64,000 nt of DNA from Himantopus leucocephalus. Taxonomy: Eukaryota; Chordata; Aves; Charadriiformes; Recurvirostridae. Location of the stretch: assembly GCA_003993805.1 (NCBI GenBank), contig RSEF01000020.1, forward strand, positions 8,353,474-8,417,473, written 5' to 3'. Made by a program: the position numbers and the translations under genes. The notes under the pieces were generated by a model that saw nothing but the letters and a program-made list of their open reading frames with translations, made no database searches and was not told the DNA's origin. Shown piece by piece: positions 25,526-38,240 of this stretch (position 1 is its first letter; each line of letters starts with the position of its first letter).

Positions 25526-28500
25526 AGTTACCATTTTGGTAGCACAAAACAATTGTTAAACAAAATATTCTCTGATTTGCCTTTGGAGAGTATTTTAATC
25601 TGAGCAGTACAGAAGCATCTCTTTAATGCCTACCAAAGGGGTACAGGGTACATTCTTTAAAGGGGTCTTGAATCTCCAATTTATCTTGGTTACTGCTGTT
25701 CAATGAAAAATGTTTTAAATGAGGACATTCTAGCTATATCCATATACGTATATAGCTAATTTTCAGGCTTTAAAAGCGCTGTTTGGATTTAAAGTGTATC
25801 ATCAGGAATTAAAATAAATGTGTGCCTCATTTACATGCATTCTGAAAACATTTAATTTTGTGAGATGATGTATTTCCCAACTGCAGGGAAAATAGAAACT
25901 TGCAAAAAAAATATTCTCCATCAGCAGAGCTTTTTAATGAAAAACGGTTGAAGGCTGCCAGTAAAACAATCCCATTCTTGAACGCTTATAAACTTAGAAG
26001 ACTTTAGAAGAGCAGCCTTTATTCTCAAAATGAGGAATCAAAGGCTGCAGAACACAGCAGCGCTACTTTTGTTGGCAAAGGAATAAGCAACTGTCTTCTC
26101 TTTTTATTGGTTTGCACTGTAGTATTTGACATGAAAATATAAGAGCTCCAGTACTTTATTACTGACAGATTTTTAGAGCTGTCAGGTCAGAGCAATCAGG
26201 AGAGCCCGACTATCTTAATTCTCAAGTTCTTGTTGTGATGTTTACCTTGCACTTGCTCCTTCTTCCAAATGGTTTTTGATGACAACTGTCACAACACAGT
26301 GGTCCAGACTGAGCGAGATGAAAATGTGCTACCACTATAAAGGAATGACTGCAGAATTTCTCTGTCCCGCTCTATCAGAACTCCCACCTTCCCGTCTAAG
26401 GAAATATTCACGTTATGCAGTCAGGGCTGTCGGCACAACTTGGCCAGGAGTGGGGTTTCCCACAACAAAGCTTTCCGCAAGAAAACAGGGTTTCCCCAAT
26501 CTCCTAACTGCAGACTTCGCTTGCAGTCGGTTGTCTGAACTTCACGTCTTGGAGGAGACTGGAGAAAGGCTTTGGAAGACCATCAGCAGCCAGGTGACCT
26601 TATTTGCTCCCTCTCTCACGTCAAGAGGAGCAGAAAGAAAGCCTCACCCAAGACGAAGGCATCTCCAGGTTCACCCTGCTTGGGCAGAGCGCCAGCAAAC
26701 GTAGCTTCCAACCCAGTAAGCATATGCTTGAAGGTCCAGTGTGGGTGGTAAGCTTGGGGAAGGAGGCAAAAATATATGTATGCACGAAGGGTTAAGAAAA
26801 CTGCAAACACTCCCTTTGCACGACGTAGCTGGCTTGGATACAGGCTATATCCAACAGCATGGCTCATGTACCCTGCTCACAAACTGCTCAGATACCTCTA
26901 CATTGAACTGCAACGAGAAGTTCAAACGTGCCCAGTAAAGTCAGGAATTACTTCAGAGCCCCGTTAGGTTGGTGAGGGAGAAGCAGGAGGATCCCAGGGT
27001 GTTTTACGCCTCCTCAGAGTCATTAGCTGACTCTCAAATGAAAGAAACAGTTCTGCTCTTGGTCGCACTCCTGCTGTGGCACTGCAGGCAAAATCCAGCT
27101 TGGAAGGCGGTACCAGTGTTATGTGTAATAATGTGTGAGCCGAAGAGGACCTAGGATGAGGCTGGGTTTGATAGGCAAGCAATTAAAAAATATCTTCCTC
27201 ATCAAAGAAGCAGATCAGTTATGGAAATAACTGACACAGGAGATCTGCAGCATCACATGGGTTACATCTTGAAGAGAGGCATGTGGCTGGTCACGCAGAG
27301 AGCGCAATATTGCCAGACGAGACATTTCTGGGAATGAAACACGATTATGTGAATTATCATTGTTCCTGGATGAATTTTTAGCAAGAGTTTCATGCCCTTT
27401 TCCAGCAGTTTTCAAAAGGAAAAACACACGTGTGTGTTATTTGCCCAGCCGCTAACACATTGCTCTACCTAAGAAGGGAAACACTAGCGGATGCTCATTA
27501 TCCCTTTTCTGTAATATGAGTCCAATTATAAATATATTGTTCCATTAATGAACGATTCAATCATGCCTCAGAGATCTCATTAAACACAGAATTGGATTCC
27601 AAATTCCTATCGAGATTTAGAAAGAGAACCACCGAGAACCGCAAACACTGAACTGTCACTTGCTGTGCATGTTTCATGTCTCAATCTGGCTTTACGGTGC
27701 GGGCAAACCCAGAGGAAAAAAAAAGATTGTTTTCATCTAAAGCAAGTGGTCCTGGAGTGTAAATTAGATTTAAGAAAGAAGAGGTAAGAAAGGAGTTGTG
27801 TGCACAGTACAATGGCATTGCTCGGTTTTACTTGCATCAGAGTAAAAGACAACGGTGGTTTTGCCTTGATCCCTTTGAGACAGCAGTCTGGGTTTGTACA
27901 TATTTTTATCTTTCCTGTCTTAAAAAAAAAAAAAAAAGACATTCTAAAGCTTTAGAAAAATTCCAGTTCAGAGGTCAAAAAGGACTGGGTCCTTTTGTGT
28001 TCTTTTGTTTTTCCAAAATCTGCCACAAAGAGCACAGGCTTTCCGTTACAGAAACAAAGAAGAAGTTTGCCTTGCTGCTGGTGAGGAAGAGGAGAGGTGT
28101 GACCCCCGTGCACCCCGTCGCTGCTCGGCTGCTGTCAGGGCACATCTGAGCGCTGAAGCAGCAGCGCGGGGCCGAGGGAGTTTGCTGACTGCTGGGAAAG
28201 CGGCTGCAGGCTGGATGGGCTCCAGCCGGGAGGGCTGGGCAGGAGCAGAGAGCTTTCTATCCCTACCAGCCTGAATAATTCATCTCAAGTTTTTAGCGGA
28301 AGCTCTCCCTCCCCTGCTCGGCTTCCCCTTTGCTCAGCAGCGTTGCGGTTTGCCACTCGGCATCACACAACAGGCTTCTTCCTCCGTGTCCCCAAGCTCT
28401 GCAGCAGCTCCAGCCGGGTGTGTAAGACGGTCCCCAATTCCCCTCCCTGCTTTTCGGATGCTCTTTTCTCTATTCCTGCAGCTAGACTTGAGGGCTTTGC

Positions 28501-30128
28501 TCTACAAACAGATTCCACCTGCTTTTTTCAGTTGGGATTTCAACCTTTCAGACATTTTGCTCAGGATGAAAAAGAATTGTGTCTTTACCCAGAGCTCACC
28601 CACATTTTGAGGCTGCTTGAACCAGGGCGTTTGATCCACGATGTGACTGTCCGAGGATACCAAAATCCTCTGTCTGCAAGTAGAAATCAAGGGGGAGAGA
28701 GGGTTTGAGGCTTCAGCCAGTCACCACACAAAGAGCCTGCAGATGTAGAGGCTCAGCAGTTTTTCAGGGGAAGGTGTAATTTTGTGATTCGAACACCCAG
28801 TCTCCACCACAGTGATTATTTGAACAAGGAGATATGTCGCTTGTGCAGCGCCGAACGCTTCAGTTTTTCTCTTTGTGTAGGCTAACGCAGGCTGCGGACC
28901 CCGCAGACGCTGCCTGGGGGGAGGACGTTGCTGTTGAGAAGGTACCCATAGACTTGGCCCCAGACGTGGAGTTTGCCACCATCCACACGTCCTCCTCGCT
29001 GAGAGCAGGGGAGGAACAGGGCATGGCTTAGCCAAGCAGGGCATTAATTACCTGCTGTGCTAATTGAATCTGTTAATAAGCTAATTTCTTTCGGTGGCCT
29101 CCACACACCGGGGCAAGCGGCAGGTCCAGAGTTTCAAGCGTAGCAGCAGAGCCATGGGTGTGAGGAAGGAGCGGAGCTGCGGCTGGTGATGCTGAGGCAG
29201 GTGGAGGACAGGGCTGTCTCCAGGGCTGGGGATCCCATCCCGAGTTCCTCAGTCTCCCTCCTTGCTCCAACACTGTTACAGATCGAGTATGGCATTCCCC
29301 TGTGGCCTTTCTTCCCCCAAATTCCCGGTGCGCTTGACTCCTCTGTTGCCTTTTTCGATCTCCTTCACTTGTATCCCAGTCCCCATGATGAGCTGGAAGC
29401 AGATGGTGTCATGGGTGCACGGCACGATGCTGCAGGAGATCAGTGCACTTTTCCCACACTGCCCAGCTGAGAAAAGCAGATCCAAACAAAAGAAAAAATG
29501 CTGTTTATGCAATATTTTTTTCACTGTCTGGAAAATGGCTTTCTGCTATAAAATCCTGAGCTGTTTTCTGTTTATCTTATACCAGTGCACAGCCCCCGGT
29601 TGAGAGTCCCTGTAAGAAGACACCGTAAAAGACAGCTCTCTTCCTGAGTGGGAAATCAAGAGATTAACTTTCATTATTCCTATTAATAGGATGTTCTCGC
29701 TGTTTTTCATGTAAGAGACTGAATGATTACCCAACACTGTTTCATTTATAGCAGCTGTCACAATTAATTCTGCGGAGACCACAGTCACACTAACTGAGAG
29801 AGGTTCCTCCCACCTCTCTAAAGCAAACTCAACCCTTTCCAGGGCATTTATGGGACAGCTTTGAGGAAAACTTGTGTACATTCACCTGAAGGACCTGACT
29901 TACGCAAGGTGAGAGCTGACATTTGCATATAAATTCAGTGCTTACATAATCCCACAGAGTTAAAGAAACACTGGACAGAGTGGATGGATCCAGTGTTAGC
30001 ACATGGTGTACATCTTGCATCTCCCAGGTACATTTTTGGAAGCCAGGCAGTAAATATCTTATTTCTTTACCAGACTTGAGAAGTCCCAGAGAAGCCTTAG
30101 TCTTTTCTTATCTTCTGTCTCTCCCCAG

Positions 30129-31509
30129 TGCTGACGGTGACTTTGCAGTCACCCACCTGACCAAGGCCCACCTCTTCTATGATGGGAGAATTAAATGGAT
30201 GCCACCTGCTATCTATAAAAGCTCCTGCAGCATCGATGTTACCTTCTTCCCCTTTGACCAGCAAAACTGCACAATGAAGTTTGGCTCCTGGACCTACGAC
30301 AAAGCCAAGATAGACTTGGTGAGCATGCACAGTCACGTGGACCAACTGGACTACTGGGAGAGCGGGGAATGGGTCATCATCAACGCTGTGGGCAATTACA
30401 ACAGCAAGAAGTATGAATGCTGCACAGAGATCTACCCCGATATAACTTATTCCTTCATTATCCGGAGGTTGCCACTGTTCTACACAATCAATCTGATCAT
30501 CCCCTGCCTGCTGATCTCCTGCCTGACTGTCCTGGTCTTCTACCTGCCCTCCGAGTGTGGAGAGAAGATAACCTTGTGCATCTCCGTGCTGCTGTCCCTC
30601 ACTGTGTTCCTGCTGCTCATCACAGAGATCATCCCATCTACCTCCTTAGTCATCCCCCTGATTGGAGAGTATCTTCTCTTCACCATGATATTTGTTACCC
30701 TGTCTATCATCATCACTGTCTTCGTGCTCAATGTGCACCATCGTTCCCCACGTACCCACACGATGCCTGACTGGGTCAGGAGGATCTTCCTTGACATTGT
30801 CCCACGCCTCCTCTTCATGAAACGTCCCTCCACAGTGAAAGACAATTGCAAGAAGCTCATTGAATCCATGCACAAAGTAACCAACACACCAAGGCTTTGG
30901 TCTGAGACCGACGTGGAGCCCAACTTCACTACCTCATCTTCCCCCAGCCCCCAAAGTAATGAGCCGTCACCCGCATCTTCCTTCTGTGCCCACTTCGACG
31001 ACCCAGCCAAGCCTCCACCTATCTGCAAGTCCCCTTCTGGGCAGTACTCTGTGCTGCACCCAGAGCCTGTACAGGTGACCTGCTCCTCTCCACAAGCCTC
31101 ACGCCACCCCCTGAGTGACACCCAGACCACCTCCATCTCAAAAGGCAGATCACTAAGTGTTCAGCAGATGTACAGCCCCAATAAGGCAGAAGAAGGAAGC
31201 ATCCGCTGTAGGTCCCGGAGCATCCAGTATTGCTACCTGCAAGAGGACTCTTCCCAGACCAATGGCCAATCCACTGGCTCTCCAGCATCCCAGCGGTGCC
31301 ACCTAAATGAAGAGCAGCCCCCGCACAAGCCCCCTCAGTGCAAGTGTAAATGCCAAAAGAGCGAGGCAGCTGGCACACCAGCTCAAGGAAGCAAGACTCC
31401 CAGCGCCAAAGATCAACATCTGCTGTTGATGTCCCCAGCCCTGAAGCTGGCAGTGGAAGGGGTTCACTACATCGCAGACCACCTGCGAGCAGAAGATGCG
31501 GATTTCTCA
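30129..31509 (+). CDS. CHRNA4: CHRNA4 coding exon 5 (agonist site, TM1-TM3 and cytoplasmic loop)
   Basis: The acceptor is CTCCCCAG before 30129 and the donor is TCA|GTAAGT. This 1,381-nt exon encodes residues 123-583. It covers the Cys-loop (C156 to C170), loop B Trp177, the C-loop with Tyr218 and Cys220-Cys221, TM1, the pore-lining TM2 (Glu268 at -1', Thr271 at 2', Ser275 at 6', Leu278 at 9', Glu289 at 20'), TM3, and almost all of the long cytoplasmic loop. The loop is rich in Ser, Pro and Gln and contains a CKCKC cluster near residues 527-531. One large exon for this whole region is typical of CHRNA4 and CHRNB2-like genes. The open frame continues upstream of 30129 only as intron read-through; the true N-terminal sequence comes from exons 1-4. 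Confidence 0.98.
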
Positions 31510-32591
31510 GTAAGTATGCTAACTTTGCCTGCTCTCCTCGGGTAAGTAAAAAATTATCTGCTAAGGAAGCCCCACTGCACCTGGGGGTTATACCGCGAGT
31601 ATACTTGCTGATGCAGGCTCAGCCATCCCTGATACTGTGGCTCTTGAACACATTGGCCACTATAGGCCCAGCTGGAGAATTTGTCCTTGGGGTCTTGGCA
31701 GCCATGTGGGCCAAGGAGGCAGCGCAACCAGACCATGCTCAGGGCTGCTCTAGAGCAACAGGATTCTCCAGCAGAAAACAGGAGTAAAGTTGTTGTTAGG
31801 TAGGAAGGAGGCAGCTGAGACTGTGAAAGAGACCCAAAAAGCAGTCATCTAGTGGGAACACAGCAGACTTATTCTTTACGGAGAAGCCTCTGACAGACAG
31901 GGAATTCACACTCTCTCTTTTCTATTAAGCATTGACTCTGGCTACTGAGCCTGGGAAAGCAAATTCCCAAAATAGGTTGTGGATGTGGGAAGCACGTAGT
32001 GGCGTGGGGACATTGCAGGGTATGTTTAGTTCTGAGTGATGCGATTCCTCATTAGTGGACTTCCACTGGAGCAGTTGGCTCTGTGCAGGAAGGTGGGCGG
32101 ACAGACAAATTTCACACTTACTCTGAAGGGGTAAATACGGCTACAAATAGAGCAGGAAAGTAGAGGCTGAAAGATTTCTTTTAATGGAGACGGTGATGCA
32201 CGTACAAATGCCACATCCTTTCACACCTCCTGTAGCTCTTCCCCTGCAATACTATGGATGCAGCACGCTAGCTATTTATGGCCGTAATGAAGGAAGCAAC
32301 AAGATAACCTGAAGTCAGTATTCTTGCTAAAGAAAAGTCTTATCTAGCTTTTCCTAGAGGGATCCGTCAGCAAAAGGTACTTTTTCAGCTGCACTTACAG
32401 TTTGATTTCTCAAGATTTAAAGCCAATGCAAGTCATAGTGCTTTTATGCAAGACTTCCTGGGCATGAAGAGTGTCTTTATATTTGCATTTTTCACAGTAC
32501 TGAGCACTTAGCAGCAGCAACAAAGGATTAAGTGCTACTGTCCATTTATGTACTCTTTGGTACCGTAGTTTGAGAGGCCTCTGTTCTTTAA

Positions 32592-32768
32592 TGTATTTCA
32601 CTTCACAACATCCCTTTGAGGAAGTAACTGTTTATTCCCCATGTTGAGGAGTGACAGCCAAAATACAGCGATGAGGTGACCTGTTCAAGGTCACAGAACA
32701 AATCTGTGGCAGAGATGGGCTGTCAATCCCCATCTTCATTCTGTGGCAGCCCAGCACTCTTTGCCAGC
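32592..32768 (+). mobile_element. MIR/CORE-SINE copy (ancient amniote SINE)
   Basis: CTTCACAACATCCCTTTGAG GAAGTAACTGTTTATTCCCC is followed by GATGAGGTGACCTGTTCAAG GTCACAGAACAAATCTGTGG CAGAGATGGG and CCAGCACTCTTTGCC. This follows the MIR order: counts block, 'ACTTGCCCAAGGTCACA', 'GTGGCAGAGCTGGGA', then 'CAGTGCTCTTTCC'. It is old and diverged, with no coding capacity. Confidence 0.75.
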
Positions 32769-35700
32769 CTAAAGCACTTCACAAGCACGTTAGGACTGCG
32801 GGAATTAAACTCTGCTCTCTCCTCCTAGCAATAATCACAAGTAAACCCATGGAAGTCAGTTGATTTTAACTCACTTGTTTCCCTGTGGTGCAAATGAAGG
32901 AATATTACACCAATAATACTTCCCATTTCAACTGATTCTCTTTCTGCTAAGCTTGTTGATATCATCAAGAATTGAGTCGATGAATGCCTTGGGTTCTTTC
33001 ATTTTAATCCATGATTGCAACTTTCTTTAAAATGAAAACAGTCTTCAGAAGCCACAAATTTTCTTCTTATACCTTCCACTACTCTTCCCTCTTGAAATGA
33101 AGCGATTATCCTCAGGAGAAAGCTATTTACAGCACTAAACATCAAAAGCAGCAGAAAAGGAGCAGTTTTGAGGGCTCTGACCAGACCTCCTGCCAGCGCA
33201 GCCCACGAGCAAAGGCACCAGGAAAACATCCAGCAATGAGCGGAGAAGGGTCACCCCCAGGACCACCGAGGCACCAGGCTCCTCAGGAAGAGCCTGCAAA
33301 CCTGCCCACAGTTATCTGCTCTTTCACAGCAGCTGTGGTTGGCATGGTAGGCAGAGGTCGGGTTTTCAGATTTGAGGGAAGAGTTGCTGACCTCGGTCTG
33401 AGGCTGTAGTATTTTCTCTGTCTGGATCCCAATAAAGTCACGTGGGGAAGCACATTTTTTCTCCAGGTGGAAATGACAAAGAAGAAGGAAATATGATCTT
33501 CTGGAACTGAAATTTGCTGTAACGAGCAGAACTGATCTAATAAAAATGAGAATTTATTGGGGAAAAATCAGTACTCGGAAATTTGCTTTCATCTTAAAAT
33601 CAAATTGTGGCATTTCTTCATGGAAGTCTTCAACAAATCTATCAGCAGGCACCTCTGATGCAGTTGCAGCCGCTGAGACACAGCTTGCTGTCTCTTGGGT
33701 AATATTTTCAGAGACCTGCACCTTCCCAGAATGAGAATAGAGCTTCTTTTGAAGTTCCTGTCTTTTTTCTAAAGCACCATTGCCACGGGGGCAGTGCTTC
33801 TAAATTAAAAGTAAATAGCTCATTTAATTAAGTGCTTCAGCAAAGAGAAAATGGGAAATGCAAGAGGCAGTTGTTTGTTACAGAAAGATATCTGCAAACA
33901 ATACAAGCACAACGGTACACTGGGGAAAATGCGAGACCAAATTGTCCCAGCATATGATAGAAATGCCATTAGAAATTAATTACAGACCGAGAAGCAAAAC
34001 AAGTTGCATGTCACACACGAGCCAAAATAACCAGACACCAACCGCACCGTCTGGAAAGCCTTGTTGTCCTCGTGCCTGTGTGCAACTCCAGACTACTCTA
34101 ATACGAAGACTTTGAAGACAGCTTAAAATTAAAATGGGAGAGAATGTAACTGAGGCGGGGGGGAAGCATGGGATAATCTCACCGGTTTATTTTTAACAGA
34201 GTACAATAAAACCACTCAGGACTGCTCTAATCTGCGTTGCAGGCTCTGGGTCCTGGTGATCAGATGTCACCAAGGCACCTCAACCCTCCGCTCAAATCCT
34301 GGGGCAGGATGCCCACTGCTCCCACTGCTCAGACCTGCATGGAGCTGGACCAGGGAAGAGTCGCAGGTTCCCTCACTTTTGGGGAATTTGGGAGTGGGGG
34401 AGTCAGCTGGCTCCTGCCCCTGATCCGTTCCCGAAAATAGTTTTGAGTGAGCTTCTTAAAAACTAATCAAAATACAGCTCAGGAGTTGGGGTGGCAGATG
34501 TTGACAGCTGCATGGATGTTGTCAGAGAGGCCTCTGCGGATCATGCTCCACGTGAGGCGCTGGACCACAGGGAAATGTTACAGTGCTGTCAGAAAACAAA
34601 ACAAAACAAAAAATCCAGATAATTTTCTTTTCCTCCTCCTCCTCTTTTTTTTATTTTTTCATCGTCTCTCCATAATTTCCAATTTCACCCTTCTGTGCTC
34701 TCGGTCTGAAGCTGGATATTGATTTTGCGAACATCTGACGCGCTCCCAGCCATCATTCTCAAGATAGGCTATTTATGCATACGCCATTACATTTGAAAGC
34801 AAATGTCTGTTGAACTTTTCAAGTTGTTCCTCTTCTGTTTCTCCCTTCTTTCCTCATAAAGAAACTCATCTAGTTCATTTATTTTCTTCACATAATCTAG
34901 CACTTATTTTTACTAGCACAAACACTCAAAAAAGCTTATTTTGCCGGAATGGGGCACTATTTACTCAATCCAACTTTCCAGTTGGACATCAGATGGTAAA
35001 TTTCAGATGTTCTTAACACATTGGTTGCATCATGAGACACTTATCCCGTAAACACAGTCATCCAGAGCTTGCTTAGCTGCCCTTCTCGCCAGGAATTTTA
35101 AGCGTCAGAGACTCACGCCAACTCTCAGCAAGTGATGAATAGATCAGAAAACGTACAGCGAAGGGGAGTTACCCACTGAGACCTTATCCTTGGGATGAGA
35201 GAATTCCTTTTGATGCCAAGGGTCACTGTTTCTTTTACTCACCCTAATTATAGATGGATGTGCTAAGAGCTGTACAATCATAAAACAATGTGGTTTCCCC
35301 CAAGAAGATAACAAGCTCCAGGATGAATCTCAGTTGTTTACCTCTGCCTATTGAATAGTAAAGACCTGCTTGACTTGATGCTATTTTTAAAGGGAACAAA
35401 ATTATCCACTGCAGGAAAATATTTAACCAATTCTTACACTTTTGAAAATGTTCAGGTATTGCCAAAAGTCAAGATGCTTTGCTCAAAGAACAAATTATGT
35501 GAAAATATGATATGTTCTCCAGTGCGTGCCTTATTTCCCAATTCACAAAGCTGCTTCCTGAGCCAAGGAGCCGGAGCAATACCGAAGATTTAAATGCCTG
35601 ACCAGGCAGTCCGCATGGCAAATAACGAGAGGCGTAGTTAAAAAAAGAGCTCACTTGGCTGGTGTTGCTTCAGCTGAATGTTGTCTGTGTTGAGGCACAG

Positions 35701-35929
35701 AGTGATGACAGGTACTTTGCAAATACGTTGGAAGATTCATGACCAGTTTATGAAGGGTTCAGCATGCCAAAATGAGGTAAATGCACATACCTTACCTGCA
35801 AGGACGAATTCTCTTAGCTCAATAAACAGTCACAGCATGGGTCACAGAAGCCAGGGTTGTATATTCTCTCCCTCTGACACATTATGATTTCTCTGGACCA
35901 CCCACGAGGTATAAGCTAAAATTTAGTGC

Positions 35930-36045
35930 ATCTAGTGCATTTTGGTCTAGTGGGAGGTGTCCCTGCCTATGGGGGGGGGGTGTGTGTGGAACTAGATGAT
36001 CTTCAAGGTCCCTTCCAACCTAAACCATTCTGTGACTCTATGATC
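35930..36045 (+). mobile_element. CR1 LINE 3' end
   Basis: GTCTAGTGGGAGGTGTCCCT GCC, then a G-run, GAACTAGATGATCTTCAAGG TCCCTTCCAACC and CCATTCTGTGACTCTATGA form the complete CR1 3' terminus, including the octamer-like ATTCTGTGA tail. The element is on the + strand and 5'-truncated. Confidence 0.92.
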
Positions 36046-37430
36046 TGTCACTGATGAAGAAAGAGAAGGTGAGTTTTCAGAGCCACTATGTTGTGCTTAG
36101 AGTGTGTTTGTTTGTTCCTTGACAGATCATAATATTTTAGTTCCTGAAGTTGCCATTATACCTGTGAAAAATTCACCTGCTAGCTAATGGCTATTTCATT
36201 GATACCTGGATTGCTTCCTTTACCAAAAATTAATTTTCAGCATAATCAGCAAACCCTTAAGAAAAAAATATAAAATCAAGCCAGGTCTCCTACAAATCAT
36301 GGTTCAGCTCACACCTACTGTTCTGGGCTACTCCCTTATCATTATCTCTGTTTAAAACAAACCTGGGATCTGTGGATGAAAAGGCACGTACCATTAGTGT
36401 TGTATTACTATTGTACTGCGCTCTTCACTCATGCGGCAGCCCGATGTACACGGGGGCTTTGGGCGCGGTGAAGCCAGTGTTTGCTCAGGGTCACAGACCG
36501 GTAGGTGCGGTAAAGCAGCCCCAGCAACACGCAGCCTTGGCTTTGCCGCGTCCTCCTCCTTCCACCACACTCCCGCCTTGCTGCCGTCATGGCCACCGAA
36601 GAGGTTTGAGCTAGCTCCTGCTGAGATGGTTTCCCTAAAGAGCAAGGCGGCGTGCCAAATTTCAGCCCTCGGGTCTGTTAATCACCAAGTGGTATATTGT
36701 AGGAAATTATAACGGGTACAGCCATATCAAATAAAACTTTGCCATCTGATCAGTCCTCTTCCTGGGAAAGAAATTAATAACAGCAATGTAATAAAAGAGG
36801 TTTTCATATGTATGTGGTTTCTTTCTTAATGAAATAGCCATTTACAGTTCTTGCCTGATGGTATTAATAAGTACGAGACTTCCCCAGAGACGAATTGCTG
36901 GAAAATCCTCCCACAGCAAGACAAAAGTGGGGACAAAGCCGGGAGAGGAAGACCACTTCTTTTATTTGCTCGCTCATTTTCACTGCTTACTCACCCAACG
37001 CTGTAAATCCCTTCGCAGAAAGAGTTTGGCTTCGTTAATCCGTAAGCAAATCTGTTTACAAGCATGGGAAAACGAGTAATTTCCTTCCCCCTCACCCCAC
37101 CCTCCCCAGCTTGAATCGCAGCCTCCTTTACACACCCAATTACAGCTGCTGCTTATGGAAAACGGGATAGTGAGTGTGCAGATGAGCTTAATTATCCATG
37201 GGCGTATGTCATCCCTGAGGAGCTGTGAACAGGGTTTGCAATTGCACATGCACACCCACACAGTCTGGGAATCGGTCTCCCACATCAGCAGTTGATAGAA
37301 TGAATCTTTGCCATCATACAGGACCACGAAATGTATGCGAGACCTTCCCCTCCTACCTCTGGACTTAAATGAAAATATCCTGGTTTGGAATAAAGCACTA
37401 ATAGTCTGCATAAGTTTCAATCTCATTTAA

Positions 37431-37592
<162 letters not shown>

Positions 37593-37804
37593 ATATAGCC
37601 CCAGAAGGAAGAAAGTATATCCCACTCTATGGATTTTAGTTCACCTGGAAGGAGAGGAGCAGAGAAATGGAGGCAGCCCTTTGAATAATTTACTGCGTGT
37701 CTGCGCTTGAGTTGCTCCAGAGCTCTCTGGGAATACTTTCCGAGGTCGCGTCATTTTGCCAAGCCATTTTCATCTCCTCCATTTAATTTAGGGGAAAAGT
37801 TCTT

Positions 37805-37810
37805 ATTAAA
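37805..37810 (+). terminator. CHRNA4: Possible proximal poly(A) signal ATTAAA of CHRNA4
   Basis: The most common variant hexamer, about 210 bases after the stop, followed by moderately T/G-containing sequence. It could give a shorter 3'UTR isoform. It is weaker than the downstream AATAAA. Confidence 0.35.
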
Positions 37811-38033
37811 GTCTGTACATAGCATGGTGGCATTCATTGGCATATACTCAGCAATGTAAGAACACGAGCTTGTTCCCTAAAGCAGCACATAAAGAGGCTT
37901 CGCACCTACAAACCAGCCCCTGGCAAAGCAGCTCCAGTTGTCTGCAGAGGTCTCAGTGTGCCCTGCCTCGTAATTTTGCCCTGTCAAGCTGAAGTGGTTC
38001 AGGACTGTGTGTCCCTGTATGAGTCATTTTATA

Positions 38034-38039
38034 AATAAA
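38034..38039 (+). terminator. CHRNA4: Distal poly(A) signal AATAAA of CHRNA4
   Basis: A canonical AATAAA about 440 bases after the stop codon, followed by TGTGGGGTG and TGGTCTGTGGT, which are good GU-rich downstream elements. It is probably the main cleavage signal; transcript data would be needed to confirm use. Confidence 0.65.
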
Positions 38040-38133
38040 GTTCCAGATGTGGGGTGCCTGTGCAGGACGTGGTCTGTGGTCAGCTGGTTAAAGACGGACA
38101 GACTGGAAAGGCTGAAAGAATTGCTGGAGGCAG

Positions 38134-38240
38134 CTCCCCATTGGGAACGACAGCGATCATTAGCACAGCAGCCGCAGTCTTTACATNAGCCCCATTGGGA
38201 ACGACGGCGATCATTAGCACAGCAGCCGCAGTCTTTACAT
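38134..38240. repeat. 53-bp direct repeat around a single N, probable contig overlap
   Basis: The block CCCCATTGGGAACGAC to GCAGTCTTTACAT occurs twice, separated only by an N at 38187, with one internal A/G difference. It is best read as an unmerged contig overlap just past the CHRNA4 poly(A) site. Confidence 0.8.

Larger units (their letters stand above)
37593..38060 (+). other. CHRNA4: CHRNA4 3' untranslated region (approximate end)
   Basis: This is transcribed sequence after the TAA stop. It contains a variant poly(A) hexamer ATTAAA at 37805-37810 and a canonical AATAAA at 38034-38039. The canonical signal is followed by GT-rich sequence (about 38048-38090) of the kind that binds the cleavage-stimulation factor. 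The cleavage site is estimated at about 20 bases past the hexamer. Confidence 0.7.

Noticed and set aside
28005..28274. GC-richer open frame in CHRNA4 intron 4
   Set aside because: Composition and frame look random (Ala/Arg/Gly runs from CpG-containing DNA); no domain and no splice context.
29980..30128. Open frame continuing upstream of CHRNA4 exon 5 with its own ATG
   Set aside because: It runs through the intron and the CTCCCCAG acceptor. Exons 1-4 supply the correct N-terminal domain in phase, so this ATG is not a real start.
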